From Acanthacorydalis orientalis (taxonomy: Eukaryota > Arthropoda > Insecta > Megaloptera > Corydalidae), in NCBI GenBank assembly GCA_034766995.1, contig CM068322.1, positions 6,449,589 to 6,513,588 on the forward strand: 64,000 nt of DNA, read 5' to 3'. The translations under genes were made by a program, and so were the position numbers. Below are positions 13,016 to 25,266 of this stretch, one piece after another. The notes under the pieces were generated by a model. That model was given only the letters and a program-made list of their open reading frames with translations, did not search any database and was not told the origin of the DNA. Position 1 is the stretch's first letter. Each line of letters opens with the position of its first letter.

Positions 13016-13908
13016 AGAGAGACAAGACATAAATATATTTATAAAGACATTAAACATAATAAATATAGTTCAATGTTTACAAAATTCATCTTAGAAACGG
13101 GACATAATATTAAAGATATAAATAATATAAAGAATACGATAAAATATCCAAATAAAGACACAAAATTCAAGATTCTATAACATCACACATTAAATGAAAA
13201 AATAAATAAAAATAGTGACGCTATACTTCATATTTTAAAATTATAAATGAAGCCTCAAATAAAGAATATATTAACGGACCTAAAACAAATATCAGAAAAC
13301 AACGAATCATAGTCCTAATCGTTTCGAAAATCGATAAACCAAGAGACAAAGAGACAATTTCAGCGACGAGAATCTTAAGCCTTTGTGCTTTAGTGCTCGG
13401 ATTACAGAGAAGATAAGAGTCACCTGACTGCACAACAGACGACAATTAAAATCGGTCATCTAAATCTAGCTAATGACAGCACACGTTCTGAAACTGGTAG
13501 TAGATCACATAAACTCAAGTTATCCCAGAGGACAGAGACAACAAGAACAATTCTTTAACAGTATCATTAGCACAAAAAAAGACAATTATAATTTTTTTAC
13601 TTATGTGCATATATTGACGTACCTTTACTGGAAGTCGTCACTTAAAATTACATATATAAAATTATATAATAGCATCGATCACCAGTGACCATTAAAATTC
13701 CACTGAAAATTTCGGCGCCGGTCACGAGTGACCCCATGACAATGAACGTGTTAATTAACTTTAACTAAATGTAAAAAAAAACTAACTAATAGAAACAATC
13801 ATGTGACATGGACTGTGTATTAGTAACGAATATATATAATTAAGTCATATTTTCGTCTCTTAATCAGTCTACAAGTACATTACATATGGAAAAATAATAC
13901 GAGATTGA
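13016..13908. other. Non-coding stretch with a possible transposon end
   Basis: Slightly less AT-biased than its surroundings. Around 13713-13750 the minus strand reads TTAA followed by a terminus-like sequence with a GGTCACTCGTGACC palindrome, reminiscent of piggyBac-like element ends. No partner end or transposase was found. Confidence 0.35.
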
Positions 13909-14043
13909 GGCCTTATTCGCATGAGCGTTAAAAAAACGTTGCGTTCAGAGTTAGCGTTAGCGTTTTTAAAACGCTCGCAAATATAGCGTTCATATGAGCG
14001 TTTAAAAATCACTTCTTTTCATCGTCTTGCGCAGTTCGAACGC

Positions 14044-14262
14044 ATGAATTCAGAAGAGTTGTTGACAATAGCTGTATGTATTTTAAAAGGGCGAAAGAAA
14101 ATGAAAAAGTTCTGTGTGCATCCTCTGAATGATCAACGATACTTGAAAGGACAGTTTGTGACTATTTATGAAGATTGAAGGTTGTATCCGGATGTTTTTC
14201 AGCTACTCCAGTATTAGAATTGAAACATTTAATGAATTATTGAGAATTGTTATCTACGATAT
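14044..14262 (+). pseudogene. Harbinger transposase, N-terminal fragment
   Basis: The frame opens at an ATG with MNSEELLTIAV and continues to KKMKKFCVHPLNDQRYLKG, matching the 'RRxWVHPLNxxRxxxGEF' start of PIF/Harbinger transposases. An in-frame stop follows (TATGAAGATTGA). After a single-base shift, RIETFNELLRIV matches the 'MSxxTFDELLxLI' segment. The catalytic DDE region is absent. It is not functional. Confidence 0.7.
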
Positions 14263-14410
14263 TTTTCCAATTTGGGATTATTTTTGAAGTGACTTCCATC
14301 TACGTGTCCTCCTTCAAAATTTTGTTTGAACAATTTGGCAAACCTTTGTTATTTAACAAAGATCTCGATTCCACCTCCAAAATAAAACGTTCAGTATCAA
14401 ATACCACCAT
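14237..14410 (-). pseudogene. MADF-domain (Harbinger accessory) protein fragment
   Basis: From an ATG at 14408-14410 the minus strand reads MVVFDTERFILEVESRSLL, then KGLPNCSNKILKEDT, one in-frame stop, and MEVTSKIIPNWKN. This matches the opening of MADF domains ('FDxxxFIxxVxxRPxLWxxxxxxYxxxxxxxxxWxxIA'). Harbinger elements commonly carry such a second ORF for DNA binding and nuclear import of the transposase. The 3' end overlaps the transposase fragment on the other strand, probably because of the internal deletion. Confidence 0.55.
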
Positions 14411-14920
14411 TTTCGTAAACTCTATCTGACGTTATCTATTGTACTTGTAATCAGTACCAACGTGCAAGTAAGACTGGCTAACAAATTCGGCATCATTCAG
14501 CGCTTTTTAAACGCCTATGCGAATGAAAATACCCTCTTCCATATATGCTATTTACTTCAATGCAAAACGCTCGGCGTTAGAAATGGATTAAGTTCTATAT
14601 TTTTTACCGCACGCTGAATAAACGCCGGCATGTGAAAAGAAACACTGAGTTTCATATATTTTATTGAAAAGATGAAAAAAAGCGCGCGTTGGTGCGTTAA
14701 TTTAACGCTCGTGCGAATAAGGCCTAATTTGATATTGGCTTGATTCGTGTTACGTAACTTAATTTTCAAGGAAATAATAACGTAAACCAATTTAAGTAAG
14801 GTTTCTTTTCATTATTTCATTTTTCTACATGTAACGTTATATTAATGAAATAAACGGCGTATAAATTAATAACAGGCAATGTCTATTTTAGATAAACTAA
14901 GAATAAATAATAGAAACCAC

Positions 14921-15016
14921 TTTATCGACCGCGTTATGTAAGGATTACTACAATTTATAAACCGCGTTATATCAAAACAGCGTTATATAAATACCGCGTT
15001 ATTAGAGGATTACCTG
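14921..15016 (-). mobile_element. Pogo/Tigger-like terminal sequence
   Basis: Read on the minus strand from 15016, the sequence starts CAGGTAATCCTCTAATAACG and repeats the core ATAACGCGGT about four times within 90 bp. Tigger/pogo ends typically begin CAG and carry repeated ATAACGCGG motifs. Only one end is visible; the inner part and opposite end were not found. The TA expected outside the end is not present exactly. Confidence 0.45.
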
Positions 15017-15031
15017 ATCCATCTATTTTTC

Positions 15032-15156
<125 letters not shown>

Positions 15157-15885
15157 GAATGTACTGAAAGAAAAAAAATACAAATTGTATTACACTAAAT
15201 TTTTTTAGAGGAAATTTTACGAAAACAAAACATAAAATATTTACTTTTAACATTGAGTATCCAATTTATAATCCATAAAACATACAATATTAAAAAAATA
15301 AACAAGAAAAAATAGTGTTATTTTAAATCCTTCATAAAACAGTATGTGTTTTCATTTCGAAATTGATTATCAACTACCGTCACCAAACTCAATAATATCA
15401 ATGTCAAAACACAATATACAAATCCGACCTCGAAAACATTCAATTGCCCATCCGACCCGCAATGCAGGTTACCCTCGAGTACCCGACTGTCTACACATCA
15501 CATTTTATTATCTCTCTTTTATAAATTTCGTTATTTTTCTATCTATGAAGCATGTGTAATAAACTGAGATCTGAGATATCTAACTGAGAATCAAACATAT
15601 TTAAGTACTGATGAAAACAGACAAATTTAAATCAAAATAAAATCTAAAATGTGACGAAAATCTAATCACTGTAAATTAACGACTTTTGAAATTATTTTAT
15701 GTGCACGTTTCAAATTTTTTATAATAACTATTGAAATAGTTGAAATCGTCTTATTCTTTATATTTGAATTTTCTTAATGTAATATAATTAATAAATTATA
15801 GTAATGAAATACCAACAATCCACTTTAAAAATGTAAAAAAAAAACTAAATATCTTAATATTTGACAAAAACTTAAACATATGCGC

Positions 15886-15897
15886 ATACACACACAT

Positions 15898-15951
<54 letters not shown>
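15886..15951. repeat. Compound (CA)n(TA)n microsatellite
   Basis: A degraded CA run passes into about 40 bp of TA. Confidence 0.95.
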
Positions 15952-15954
<3 letters not shown>

Positions 15955-16885
15955 TGGAAATGACTCTATTTATTTTTAAGAACAGAAGTTAATAGGCAAT
16001 CAAAGGAAGCAAACATAGTGTTAATAGTATATTTAACAGTTATAATTTTTAATACATGCCATCGCCATTTTATTGTCATTTCTTTGAATATTTGTTAACT
16101 TGTACAATACAAAAGCATATAAAATGTTTTCATATACAAAATATTTAAAAAAATATTCTTCATTTAAAATTTTTTTTTTGCTTGTAAAGAAACTATTAAA
16201 ATAGTCTTTAAGACAAAGAACGCTTCTTTACTACTATTAACTTTAGATAAAAACTGAAGTGTTGTTTCAACATTAGAACTTAAGGTAGTCTTCAGCATTA
16301 TCCCACCGTTTTGTAACCTTAACAGCTCATTTTTAACATATTTCCTTAAAAACTGTCTAATACATTAACAAGGAATATCACGAATTTTGATCCATTATTT
16401 TGATTTGTAAATTCATTCTTTAGACCAATTCTAAAGAAATAGATGAAATTTTTCAGAAACCAATTCTGCAGAAAACAGTTACATTGCGTTAAATTTGGAC
16501 TCCATACAACACCACTCGATTGGTATTTGGCGTTCTATTGACAGTCCAAAAAAAATGGCTATCTTTTTGCCACGAAAAATTAATGAAAAATGTAATGGAT
16601 TCCCATTTTGTATGAAAAGTAATTCAACGGTATTTTACCGATCAAAGATAGTAAGTCAAATTATGGGTATCACTCTTCAAGGTATATCAATGGTAGCAAA
16701 CATAGGTCAATCGCAGTCTGTATGAAAATTTTAGCTTGAGTCTGAACTAACTTCTTTTAACAGTCATTCCTGAATATCATTCTGTTCAATAATGACAGCT
16801 ATAGTGAAATTTTATTCTTTCGTCCTAAATTTAATGACTAGTGAATTGTGCAAATTTTAAATATCAGATACTAATCATCTTTGTT

Positions 16886-16935
16886 TCGCAAAGCAAGACA
16901 AATACGCAAAGCAAGGCAAATACGCAAAGCAAGAA
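16886..16935. repeat. 18-bp tandem repeat, about 3 copies
   Basis: The motif CGCAAAGCAAG recurs at 16887, 16905 and 16923, a period of 18 bp. Confidence 0.85.
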
Positions 16936-17915
16936 TTAAAAAATCAATAAATAATTATTGAATACGTTTAATTATAAAGTGGTTTATAGGGTATTAACCA
17001 ATCAATTCTCAATATTTTTTCATTTCATTTCGATAAATGAAATAAGACTACAGAAGTCGATATCTAAAAATCGCAAATTTAACATGAACCAAGTAGAAAA
17101 CACCATATTCTTATATATTTTTTTCTAAATCTGCGTTACTCATTCTTATTAACATCTTGATAATATTATAAAATGATTTCAGTAATTAATACTTTATTGT
17201 TAATATTCGTGATTTTAAATGTTTAAAATTACAACTTTTCTAAAAAGCTAACAAGTTGAACATCATAAACGATACATTCTCATTTATATTACATATTTTC
17301 ATAATTTGATTCTAATATAAAGAATGGTGAAGAACAGGCATAAACTGTGCAGAAGGATAATTTTTAAAAACAAAAACTAATACATATCACAAATCAACAC
17401 TTAAAAATCAGTACTCAACGCTACACAAACATAATGAATCAGTCCAGTTATATAGGAAAAGTTTACTAAAAATAATGAATTTAAAATAATATTTAATCTT
17501 TCTAAATATAAAAAATTATTCCATGATAAAATTTCCATAAAACATTTTTTTTATTTTCCGTGTGGACCATATCTTTGCAACGTCGCTCCCCTGCTACACT
17601 CAACAAGTAGCACGTTAACCATTTCCATTCTCGATCATAAATGATTGGTTGATGAATATCTCATGGTCTCTGTTCTGATTGGTTGACATCAGTCATCTAT
17701 ATGTAGTTCTCTCACGGTGTATAGTGAAAGATGTATATACGATTTCAATGTAAAACTGATGACATTTATTCAAAATATTGTATTCATTGAAGCTTTAGAG
17801 TAAAAAAATTGTTACACATTTTAACATTCTATTTTGTTGTTAATTTTTATAAACTTTTCCAATAAAAATTTTACGTAGATTATGCATATAATTTGTTAAT
17901 ATCTCATATTTGTCT

Positions 17916-18030
17916 GGGGAGAGCGAGCGTCAGAAAACGGGGAGCGAGCGTCAGAAAACGGGGAGCGAAGTCCCTCCTCGGGTGGTCACCGAGCGTAACG
18001 AGTAGGGGACAGAGCCCACGGGCAACAAAA
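17916..18030. repeat. GC-rich block with 21-bp tandem repeat
   Basis: GAGCGAGCGTCAGAAAACGG occurs twice back to back, with a partial third start (GGGGAGCGAAG). The block then continues as CTCGGGTGGTCACCGAGCG. Its composition is strikingly unlike its AT-rich surroundings. Reverse-complemented, the GGACTTCGCTCCCC part resembles the GGGGCTTCGCC heads of the repeats at 42958 and 46424, so all three may belong to one transposon family. Confidence 0.6.
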
Positions 18031-18759
18031 AAAATTAGAACGATAAAAACACGCTAGATTAAGATTTAAGTACAGACTTGATTTATGCTTGGCTCGATGA
18101 CTTTTGTTAATGAGTAACATTAAGTATTCACAGATGAATCATATCTCTATCTTTATGTAAACACTAAAAATACATGTTAAGTGTTGAGAGCAATGTATTC
18201 CTTCTATTTTCCATAATTTATCTAACTTGTACTACATAACTTATTTACTGATTTTGTTTTATGTCTTACTTTGGATTTAATCATAAATCTAAATTATTAA
18301 ACAATTAATTTCTTGAAAAAATATTTTTACTTTTATTTCACTTTTCAATTTTTGAATAACTATATTGGCAAATTGATTAAATTATTAAAAAAAATAAATT
18401 ACTTTTAGCAATATGAAAATATTATTAATAATTTTTCAATAAGAAAAGTTGACATATTTTCAATAAAAAAATAATAAACTTTACCTTTCTTCTAATCTGA
18501 TTTTAATTAAATTATTACTTTAGAACTATTTCTTACCCTATCTGGTCTAAGTTCTTGTTCTATTTAAAAATTAAATGCAATACTTGGAACATTATTTTTT
18601 CCAGAGAATTCGCAATTGTGTCAGGATCATAATATATACATTTGCCAAAAACACTATTTTTTTTTAATCAAAAGGTACCATATGATAGTACTATTCAAAA
18701 CAGGAGACATTTGATATAAATCTTACATGTCATCCACTAAACTAAAACCGCATTTAAGT

Positions 18760-18859
<100 letters not shown>

Positions 18860-19930
18860 TGTATAACAATTATTTTATGAAGCATCTACCTACAAAATTA
18901 AAAAAAAGATAATATGATTGGTGAACATAGACGTTTGCTGATCAGTCGGCAAAATCGGTTTCTACAAAATTCGGATACCCGGAATCTAATCTCATAACCT
19001 CTTTTCCGTATCGAGTGCCAAACCAAAACTGCTTACACAATTCACTCGCACCAAAGCATTCAATTTTAAAGCAAATCAGCATACTTGACAGTTATATTTT
19101 ACATTATATTATTATTCACCATTCCATTATTTATAATTCCCGCGTCATTACCAACAATTAAACGATAAATACGTCAACAATTATTTAAATGTTTCGTTTT
19201 CGCTTTCAATTTTAATTTTGCTATATTTGAAATTGGCTGTTCTATTTCATGCTGTTGACAGTTTGTAAATATGTCCAATAACATAGAACAATAAATACAG
19301 GATCCATTATTCATTCTTATCTATATACCCTTTTGTTTTCTTACACAATAAACTTGTCGGGTATTTACTAGCCGTATAATTTTTTATCTATTTAATTAAT
19401 AAAAATAATGTTTAAAATCCAAAACAACAAACATTATCTACACATTGCTAGAAATTTTGCTAATTGCTAGAAAATATTTTTTAAATGTGTTAATAAATGT
19501 ATTATTTTTGATTTACTTATAAATAGCAAGCATATACAAATATATAACTTTAATATTTTTGATAATGCGAATTATTTATTCATTGCATTTACATCATTTT
19601 AATATGGATTAATTCAAAATGCCATTTTTTTAAGAATTTATAAACAAAATTTTCTAGTGTCACAGGTTTTATATATATCTAGACAAGATTAAAATGCTTA
19701 GAATAAAACATTGTTACCAGTTACTAACTTTTTAAAATACAACAAAAGAATGAACGTTATTATAGTTAAATTATAAATATTTTGATGTTATTTTTGTTGT
19801 TTAAAATATTTTTTATCTAATGGTGAATTTTAGCCCCAATTTACAATTACTAGCAACAAAACAGGAGAATTGAATAAGTGATGATTTAAATTTTGTTTTC
19901 TTGTATACCTTACAAACTTAAATTGCACCT

Positions 19931-19931
<1 letters not shown>

Positions 19932-20019
<88 letters not shown>

Positions 20020-20023
20020 GTAC

Positions 20024-20056
<33 letters not shown>
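19932..20056. repeat. (TA)n microsatellite
   Basis: TA array with a short CACATGTACATA interruption. Confidence 0.95.
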
Positions 20057-21559
20057 AGATAAAAGAAAGATATGGATAATCCAGTAAAGGTGTATGAATT
20101 TGATTCCGCAATGTTTTATTATTGTCCGCGGCGTTCCACTGTACGTGCTCGCTGTCAGCGACACAAAAACCCGTCGATTGAAATATACATGTGAACAAAG
20201 AACAGTTCATTCTCACATTCGCACGCACACGGATAATTCTAATCCAGAGTTATTAATGTATTAGCATCACTTACCTTATTTAATAATAATTACAATTCCA
20301 CAAGTGTATTGCGTTTGTTGTTGTTTTCACGTCTCACCAGCGCCGCTGCTGCTGCTGTTGACCGGACAGAACTATTCCTATATATTTTTCATACGATTAG
20401 ACAACACACACGCCAAACGAAGATTCAATTTATATATTGCTACGTGTGAATAAATGCGCGATCCTACAATGTCTCTAAATCTAAACACACATCATAAAAC
20501 ACTGACCTGTCACAAACAAAACATACACTGCTAATTAATGAACGACAACGGGCGCACTGAAAAAGCGCACGTCTTGTGCGCTGCCGCTGCTGTCACTCGA
20601 GTCTCGGCGAGCGTGTGTTCGTGTGCGTTATGTGTGTGTTTGTGTGTATGGATATAAGTGTATATTTCGCAGGCAGGCGGACATACATCGGCCGTATTTA
20701 CTGAAACGCACGCTGCCGCCGCAATCGAACAAAATATCTCGGTGCACGGAACGAATACACCAACAACCATGTACATTGGACGACAATGTGCGCGGTTCTA
20801 CCTCTCTCTGCAACAACAACAACAACACAACAACGCACAACACACGCCGCACCGTCCGACCGAACGACAACGACGACACCGCGCGCACATATACACACAT
20901 ACACACACCACACAACAGCACACTCACTCTTTGCACACCGTTTTTTCTCTATTCTATTTATTTAATCGTTGTTGGTTGTCGCGATTCACAAGTCAGCCGC
21001 AACACGACGACGACGGTTTCAAAACCACGCCCGCTCTATGTTAAGGAACGAAAAAACCCCCAGGACACTACACACAACACACACACACAGGTACACACAG
21101 CCATATACATACATGTATAAACAATATGTACATCAATGTATATACATGTATATGATACACTTTACAATTCAAGGATTGTATCCTTCACTACCGCGTCCAT
21201 CTCATTCGTGTCGTCGCGCAGACAGAGACGCGAACACGCGCTATACTTTATCGAGAAAACGTTTCGTGGAAAAACTCGCGCGTTTCTAGCGCAATGCAGT
21301 TTAGATTAAGATGACGGTGTGTAAGCGACGACGACGACAACAACAGCGTCAACAGTGACAATGTTTCATCAACAATCTATTATACATTCAATCGATCGGA
21401 TATCGGTCAGACTGGTTAATTCACTTTAAATTTCAAAATGAAAATTTGGATTCAGCGTGGAATCAATCGACCAATCGCCAGTCGACTTTATATTTTATTG
21501 GGTAAATTTCAATTAGCTACTCATACATATGCATTACTGCTCGTGAACATTTCTTTTTA

Positions 21560-21584
21560 AATATATATATATATATATATATAT
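21560..21584. repeat. Short (TA)n array
   Basis: About 25 bp of TA within the CpG-richer island. Confidence 0.9.
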
Positions 21585-21711
21585 TCGCATACAGAACTGG
21601 CACAGCAACTGATTCGTCATCGAGAATTCTATTAGATTTTTCTGGGAACAGTTTCAGTGAAAATATCGGCGCTAAACGCTACCGCTGGCCCGGTTGCAAT
21701 TGATTTTCCGC

Positions 21712-21719
21712 TGACGTCA
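21712..21719. promoter_or_regulatory. CRE-like palindrome TGACGTCA
   Basis: Perfect 8-bp cAMP-response-element consensus, within the CpG-richer segment. One such site can occur by chance; its location is the only support. Confidence 0.35.
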
Positions 21720-22093
21720 CACTTGTGCATGTGAATGTGTGTGTGTGGAGGGAGCCATAACTGTGGCTGACGGTGTATGAGGTGATGGGGTCATGTAGGT
21801 CATGGAGGGTTCATTGACAATCTCATGTTGGCGACGAACGTATGATTACGAATTTTTTCCTCTCGTTTCTCTTTTACAGTTTCGCACGAAAATGGCCGTT
21901 ATTTTTTTATTTCTGAGATCGGATGCCGATTGTACTCGAGTTCAGCGACAGTCGTCCGTTCAAACGTTCATTACAGACGGTAAACAAAGTACACACTTTG
22001 TTTTTCAATAGCGCTTGATTGACTGAAATAGGGCTGCACCCACTAATAGTAATTACATATAATAGATTCGTTACCTTTCTATAGACACACATA

Positions 22094-22096
<3 letters not shown>

Positions 22097-22138
<42 letters not shown>
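22097..22138. repeat. (TA)n microsatellite
   Basis: About 42 bp of TA just after the CpG-richer island. Confidence 0.95.
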
Positions 22139-22141
<3 letters not shown>

Positions 22142-25100
22142 TATTAAATATTCCTTAGTTTCCTTCAGTAACCCGTCTTACTTTTTGCAAAAGATTTTTT
22201 TAAAAACGTGTTATTGCATTTATAATTTATATTAGGAATAATTAAAGTGGATATAAATAAATTAATTAACAATATTGGGATTTTCACAAATTCATTATTT
22301 ACTAATCCACAAATCATAAGAAGTTATCTGATCAAAAATATTTAATAAGTGATTATTGATTATTGCTTATGTATATTTCTATGACGATGATGACATAATT
22401 CGCCGAGGATCCTTCGGTTACATAATATAGAGTCGAATCAGTTATAACAGGATTACGAATTATGACAGGATCACGAGTAATAAAAGACGCTCGACTTGTC
22501 TAAGGATAAGCACTTATCGAGGAATCGTAATGGTTTACAATTCTCGAGTTGGTTGAGAGTCCCAAGTTGTGAATTCGTATCGTAAGAGAAATGTGTTCAA
22601 TAGTATAATAAAAGTGTAACAGAAATTAATTTTATTTGTAAAATGATAAATAATTCAAATTCACTTCAATGAAAGACAACCCAGCACGTAATGACAATAA
22701 TACAGATCTACTATATTGACAAAAATAAGCAATTACATAAACGAAATCTTATTCTTCATTGTATTGTTTTCCTGTATACTCGTTCTTTATTATTCTACGT
22801 GGACTCTGTAGTTCATTGTGAGTTTGTTTCTTTTTGAGTGGTTTCTACTTTCATTTTCAAATAGATCTTAAATGTTAATTTAACCAAGACTTTGATCAAA
22901 AACTGATTTCCTTGTTATTAAAAAGTATATAAAATTTAAGTTCTTTCACTTTAATTGACCAATTTAGAAGAATTAATGACGATTTTTAAATTTGATTAAA
23001 CTAATTTTATTTAATCAAAAAGAGTGCTCATCTGCTTTGAACCGTTTTATCATAGTGAAATACTAAAACAGATATTTATTTTTTAAACGAACAAATTGTT
23101 CATATGCTTTTAGTATATCTATTTGGTTTCAGAATGTTTTAATCTTGAGAAATATCGTCAAAAATAGCAAGGGGCAGAAGAGGTGGTAATGTTAGCAACA
23201 GACGGATAAGTACGATGGATGTGGTAAAATTTCTCAGCCTAATCCAATTAGTTTTCTTATAGTAGTATATTATAATAGGTTCCATGTCATTCTTGCCTAT
23301 TTACCTATATTAACTGTTTTTGAATTCTGCTCAATGCACCCTTTCAATTTATAGACAATAATTCTGTTGTTATTATTCTACAAGTTTCAATAAAAAATAA
23401 TGTGTGATTCTCTTTTCTCGCCGTTCATTCATCACTATATCACTATTTTTTTTGTATTCGACGGTGATTTCGTTACATTTTTTAGAGCTTCGCCGGTACC
23501 GAGCCATTGTCTATATCGTTTAAAGTTACTATATAAAATCCATTTTTCTCCAAGAATGGCTCTATCATTTTTGACCTAACACATCTCTTGACGTTACTAT
23601 TTCTTATCGTCAATTTTATTATAGGTGTACATATTTAAAAAAATCAAAATAAAACTGAAATCAGAGATATGTGCTCATTTGTCGACAGGACGAGAAGAAG
23701 CTTGTCGTTAATATTGTCAACACAAATAGCCCAGATTGCTTGTGCTAGAGGACAATGACTGATAAGGGAGTTTGCTATTCGGCTAGATTAACAGTTAAAC
23801 CGGACTAGTAAAAGGATGGTGTCACAAACACTCGAAGCTCTTCTGGCTATACTATAAGATACAACCTGTCGTAGTTCCATAAAAAAATGCTCTATTACTT
23901 TGAAATGTACCCCAACCTACGAAACCATCAATATATTCGAGCTGCACGAATATATAAACCAGTGTTCGGTACGGTTTTCTCAAAATGGGGGTCCTTCAAC
24001 TAAACTGTCGAACATATTATAGATACATACTATATATTTATGAAAACTAGATAGCTAGTTGAATATACGTGAGCGTATTTTTTACATCCTTTACCTGTCA
24101 GCTTGCTGACTCGATTCGAATTTAAAGCTAAAAAAAAACCATTAATCCATTTTTTTGGAAAACTATTACTTTAAAACATTTGATCTGGTCAGGTTAAATT
24201 AGATCAGATAAGTTCAAATCAGATCAAGTCAATTCAAGTCAGACCAGGTAAATTAGATTCGATCCAGACAAATCCATTTCGAAGAATGATTTCAAACAAT
24301 ACTACTTTTGAAGAATTAGTACGATCCTTTCTTAACATGTTTTTTATAAAAACGAGTATTAATTAGACTTGATAAGGATCAGACTTGATAATTACAGGTG
24401 AGTTTTGACAAAAGATTTTAAAGAATTATACGAAGAATTTCTTTGAAAAAATTGTCATTCAAATTATCTTTCAAACGATTTACCTGTAACGACACAATGC
24501 GCAACATACTATTAACACTATACCTCAAATCTAGAACTTTAAATTTAGAATAGCTAGAGGTCAGACCTTCAGCGCACACCTAAAACACCTCAGTCCAGTG
24601 ACCTGCCACGATTTTTGAAATACCTGAAAGCTCTTAGTACCACCACGACAGTAATTATCTAATTGTGAATTATAATATTGTAATCACTTCTACGCTAGAA
24701 CTTTAAATAAAACTAAAGTAATAAAACTAACATTGTCAATTCCTAGAATAATTTGTTTCCTCCCTCCAGCAAAAGATAAAATAAACAAATCATTGTCCAA
24801 AATCTCCAATTAAGTAATTTAATTAAGTTATCATTATTTTTTAATTATTTACCAAATAATTTCTTTAATTATTTATTAAACAAGTAAAAGACTAACGATA
24901 AAACATAAAACTATAATAATTACTACGTTTCTTCCTGTTCTAAATATTCGTTGATAAATAATTAAATATTTTAATTTAAATATATATTATACCAGTCTCA
25001 TTTACATATTTTTTCATGATAGGTTTTTTATTTCATGGAACATTAAAAAAATAATCAATAAATGTTAATTCTTTACATAAAAGCACACCTTCAAATAATA

Positions 25101-25190
25101 TAAACAATATTTAAACTACTTACACTTTTCATGACTTTATCATGAAAAATTTCGTATGTTATTTTTCAAAACAAAATACTGGCTTCTATA
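22139..25190. other. AT-rich non-coding stretch
   Basis: No gene or element was identified. Two less AT-biased pieces (22380-22620 and 23640-24000) look like decayed inserted sequence but gave no recognisable protein. A degenerate GATCAGRT/AGTCAR motif repeats at 24181-24270. Confidence 0.45.
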
Positions 25191-25197
25191 CCCAGTC

Positions 25198-25266
25198 CCA
25201 CTTGAAAGTATTGGCACAGTATATTGTCAATAGTTTGTTGCCAAGTGTGCCAATACTTTCTCGTGG
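25198..25266 (+). ncRNA. Candidate microRNA-like hairpin
   Basis: A perfect 15-bp stem pairs GAAAGTATTGGCACA (25204-25218) with TGTGCCAATACTTTC (25246-25260) around a 27-nt loop. The stem extends past a 2-nt mismatch (TT/TC) with CCAC (25198-25201) pairing GTGG (25263-25266), giving arms of about 21 nt, the size of an insect pre-miRNA. The mature sequence does not match any miRNA I recall. It could also be a tiny inverted-repeat transposon. The strand is arbitrary. Confidence 0.35.

Larger units (their letters stand above)
13909..14724 (+). mobile_element. Deleted PIF/Harbinger element
   Basis: An 816-bp element with inverted ends starting GGCCTTATTCGCA and matching over about 26 bp. The flanking triplets are TGA on the left and TAA on the right, close to the TWA target duplication of PIF/Harbinger. 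The motif GAGCGTT or its complement recurs several times near both ends. The interior carries remnants of both genes typical of the superfamily: a transposase start on the plus strand and a MADF/Myb-like ORF on the minus strand. Complete elements are several kilobases, so most of the transposase has been deleted. Confidence 0.75.
15157..17915. other. AT-rich non-coding stretch
   Basis: No conserved gene was recognised. A 76-codon plus-strand ORF at 16495-16725 and a 71-codon ORF at 15344-15559 have no recognisable motif. A somewhat GC-richer island at 17560-17720 is unassigned. Confidence 0.45.
20331..22011. promoter_or_regulatory. CpG-richer island, candidate promoter or first-exon region
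   Basis: Compared with the flanks, this segment is clearly richer in G, C and CpG. It has GCN and GAC triplet runs (CGCCGCTGCTGCTGCTG near 20341, GACGACGACGAC near 21330), an AACAAC run near 20815 and CA/GT-rich tracts. A palindromic TGACGTCA (CRE-type) site lies at 21712-21719. Such composition in an AT-rich insect genome often marks a promoter and long 5' UTR. No coding exon could be identified: the long frames here are low-complexity Gln/His/Thr tracts. Strand and gene are unknown. Confidence 0.4.

Noticed and set aside
16495..16725. 76-codon ORF with some varied residues, considered as a possible transposase piece
   Set aside because: No recognisable motif on either strand; too short to support a call.
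20530..21289. ORFs of 71-165 codons rich in Gln, His, Thr and Val
   Set aside because: They overlap in almost every frame of CA/GT- and triplet-rich DNA and have no domain-like pattern; composition explains them.
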